DNA from: CAZRSW01 sp964602845
GTDB taxonomy: Bacteria; Chloroflexota; Dehalococcoidia; Lucifugimonadales; UBA826
Reading direction: 5' to 3'
Assembly (NCBI GenBank): GCA_964602845.1
Contig: CAZRSW010000010.1
Span: 1 to 64,000, forward strand
Length of the DNA: 64,000 bases
Below are positions 62,431 through 64,000 of this stretch, piece after piece (within the stretch, counting starts at the first letter, position 1; every line of letters begins with the position of its first letter). The notes below the pieces were generated by a model. That model did no database searches. It saw only the letters and a list, made by a program, of their open reading frames with translations, and had not been told where the DNA came from. Made by a program: the position numbers and the translations under genes.

Positions 62431-63318
62431 ATAAGATATGTATTAGTTCTAAATCCGCACAGCGGAAAAAAACAGAGCTCCAGGGTTTTGAAAATGGTGA
62501 AGACTGTTTTTGATGAAGCGGGGGTAGATCTGTCTGTAATCGTTACTACTTACCCTGGGCACGCCAAGGAACTTGCCGCGCGATTGAAGTTTGATGGATA
62601 TGATGGGTTCCTGATATTAGGTGGTGATGGAACTTTTCACGAGGTGGTTAATGGCATGTTTGAGCGGGGCGACAGTGCCACTTTACCTATTGGCCTGATT
62701 CCGGGTGGATCTGGCAATTCTCTGCTACATGATCTTGAACTTACAGATCCTATATCAGCTGCTGAGGCAATAGTTTCTCAAAACACTCGTTTTATAGATG
62801 TGGCACGGATCGAGATGAACCAGATGGTAATGTACTCGGTTAATCTTATAGGATGGGGACTTGTGACGGACGTTGGGAGACGAGCGGAAAGGCTTCGCTG
62901 GCTAGGTACTAGCCGTTACACGATTTCGAGTATTGTTGAAATACTTCTGAGAAAGACTCGAAGAGCTAGGTTAGTTATTGATGATACAACGTGCGTTAAA
63001 GATTTCACTTTTGCAGTGGCCTGTAATTCCATTCATGTAGGTAGGGGTATGAAAATGGCTCCTTATGCTGAGTTGGACGATGGCTTTATCGATCTTATTA
63101 TTGTGGATGGCAATATAAGTCGGCGCAGGCTGTTTTTAGTTCTGCCAAAGCTCTTTGACGGTACACATATTAATGAGCCAGAAGTTTCTTATCATAGAAC
63201 TTCCGGGTTTTCCTTATTACCTGAAGTAGACGATATTCTAAACATTGATGGGGAAATGGTTGGCATGACACCTATTAGCGTGAAAATACTTGGGAAGGCA
63301 GTTGAGATATTTGCCTGA
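62431..63318 (+). CDS. Diacylglycerol/lipid kinase family protein, start codon uncertain
   Basis: A lipid kinase of about 295 residues. The N-terminal NPHSGKK near residue 9 and GGDGTFHEVVNGM near residue 66 are the family's ATP-binding motifs, and GLIPGGSGNSLLHDL follows. The conserved NPHSG strand starts upstream of any ATG, GTG or TTG in this frame: back to the stop at 62371 the only possible initiators are ATA 62431 or 62425, CTG 62416 and ATT 62395. GGAG at 62418-62421 would serve the ATA at 62431. The TTG at 62488 would cut off the motif. Confidence 0.82.
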   Translation: MRYVLVLNPHSGKKQSSRVLKMVKTVFDEAGVDLSVIVTTYPGHAKELAARLKFDGYDGFLILGGDGTFHEVVNGMFERGDSATLPIGLIPGGSGNSLLHDLELTDPISAAEAIVSQNTRFIDVARIEMNQMVMYSVNLIGWGLVTDVGRRAERLRWLGTSRYTISSIVEILLRKTRRARLVIDDTTCVKDFTFAVACNSIHVGRGMKMAPYAELDDGFIDLIIVDGNISRRRLFLVLPKLFDGTHINEPEVSYHRTSGFSLLPEVDDILNIDGEMVGMTPISVKILGKAVEIFA

Positions 63319-63396
63319 AAATTAAGATGTATAACCTAAATCTTCGGATGCGATAAACGTTGATTGTAGCTATTTTGAGGGTGTAATGGGATCATG

Positions 63397-64000
63397 TTAT
63401 CTGGTCCTCAATGCCTCCGTAGGGGACATGCTTGCAGCTCTCATAGCGGGATAAAATCCCGCCACCCCACCAATCAACACTGACGACAGTATTCCCCCAA
63501 CAATAGCATAAACTGGAATCACAATAGTCCAGTCCCTGGATATTGCATAGATAGCGGTGACAAGTATTCCCACTATTATGCCAGTAAGACCACCTATAAT
63601 GGAAAGTAGTAATGACTCTGTTAAGAATTGACTTGCAATATGGAATTTAGTCGCTCCCAACGCTCTTCTCAATCCAATTTCATTGCGGCGCTCGATCACG
63701 GCTATTACCATCACGTTAGCAATCCCAATGGTACCCACTAACAATGCAACGGCACCCAATCCAACGAAGAGATTGAGAAAAGTATCGGAAGCGGCAATCT
63801 TGGCTTCTAATACGTCGGATGCACGCCCAACTTGTACCTCCTCAGGATTTTCTGGGTTGACTGTTGCGGGTATGACTGATCGGACATCATGGATGTGTTC
63901 GGGATATGCTCGAACATAAATGACTTCCGGTGTCTCGTCGAACTTTAGGAATTTCTCTGCAGCATCATAGCCAATGAGTGCAGATCTATCTAGGTCTGCT
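63397..64000 (-). CDS. MacB/FtsX-type ABC transporter permease (partial, runs off the right edge)
   Basis: The last 200 residues of a MacB-like permease are present. An extracytoplasmic end part (DETPEVIYVRAYPE) is followed by the first C-terminal helix (FVGLGAVALLVGTIGIANVMVIAV), the cytoplasmic ERRNEIGLRRALGATK motif, two more helices and the closing GFYPAMRAASMSPTEALR. The frame remains open to the window edge. Such permeases work with a MacB-type ATPase to export lipoproteins, peptides or drugs. Confidence 0.88.
   Translation of the reverse strand, partial: ADLDRSALIGYDAAEKFLKFDETPEVIYVRAYPEHIHDVRSVIPATVNPENPEEVQVGRASDVLEAKIAASDTFLNLFVGLGAVALLVGTIGIANVMVIAVIERRNEIGLRRALGATKFHIASQFLTESLLLSIIGGLTGIIVGILVTAIYAISRDWTIVIPVYAIVGGILSSVLIGGVAGFYPAMRAASMSPTEALRTR

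Noticed and set aside
1..64000. CRISPR arrays, prophage, transposases, tmRNA, RNase P or SRP RNA
   Set aside because: I looked for regular direct repeats, mobile-element proteins and the known conserved RNA cores and saw none.

Overview
The window looks like a chromosomal stretch of a marine, low-GC member of the Chloroflexota, most likely in or near the SAR202/Dehalococcoidia group. This is inferred from gene content: a UPF0182 membrane giant, DUF951, a small CxH/CxxC zinc protein, a 23S rRNA gene with no 16S gene beside it, and a mix of flavin-dependent luciferase-like, acyl-CoA dehydrogenase, MaoC, xanthine-dehydrogenase-type and enolase-superfamily genes, which are expanded in SAR202 genomes. 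No phage, transposase, integrase or CRISPR was seen.

Layout. 1-250 is the 5' end of a 23S rRNA gene on the minus strand with its own promoter. 596-6385 holds a small membrane protein, a luciferase-like oxidoreductase, a PIG-L/LmbE deacetylase, an epimerase and an orphan molybdenum hydroxylase large subunit. 6649-15745 is one tight plus-strand operon: argJ, argB, a UPF0182 gene, argD, argG, an acyl-CoA dehydrogenase and a MaoC hydratase. 15805-18267 has a MagIII-like glycosylase, pyrF, a 56-residue DUF951 gene and a bifunctional-nuclease-domain gene. 18407-25414 is a complete F-type ATP synthase operon (atpZBEFHAGDC) with a His-rich insertion in subunit a and a very short epsilon. Citrate synthase, a zinc protein and a MidA-type methyltransferase follow.

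28243-29673 is the most unusual stretch. It contains a peroxiredoxin gene whose catalytic cysteine codon is UGA, followed by a SECIS-like hairpin (probable selenoprotein), a possible structured RNA, a decayed luciferase-like gene and tRNA-Thr(CGT). 29734-36712 holds transporters, a glutaryl-CoA-dehydrogenase-like enzyme and a D-2-hydroxyacid dehydrogenase. 37047-39991 encodes inositol-1-phosphate synthase, a PimA-like glycosyltransferase and a CDP-alcohol phosphatidyltransferase, which suggests inositol phospholipid or glycolipid synthesis. 40011-48610 is a housekeeping block: gluzincin peptidase, HflK, HflC with an extra C-terminal domain, YbeY, DnaX, YbaB, RecR and RecO.

48753-53831 carries tRNA-Arg(CCT) and what looks like an old tandem duplication formed at an 11-bp match between the tRNA anticodon region and the apt gene. 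One copy keeps the L-fuconate-dehydratase-like gene, the other keeps apt. 54032-56337 is metY-metA on the minus strand behind a SAM-II/SAM-V-like riboswitch and an intrinsic terminator. 56932-62250 is a catabolic region (MFS carrier, ThDP enzyme, HpcH/HpaI aldolase, sugar-acid dehydratase). The window ends with a lipid kinase that has no ordinary start codon and a truncated MacB/FtsX-type permease.
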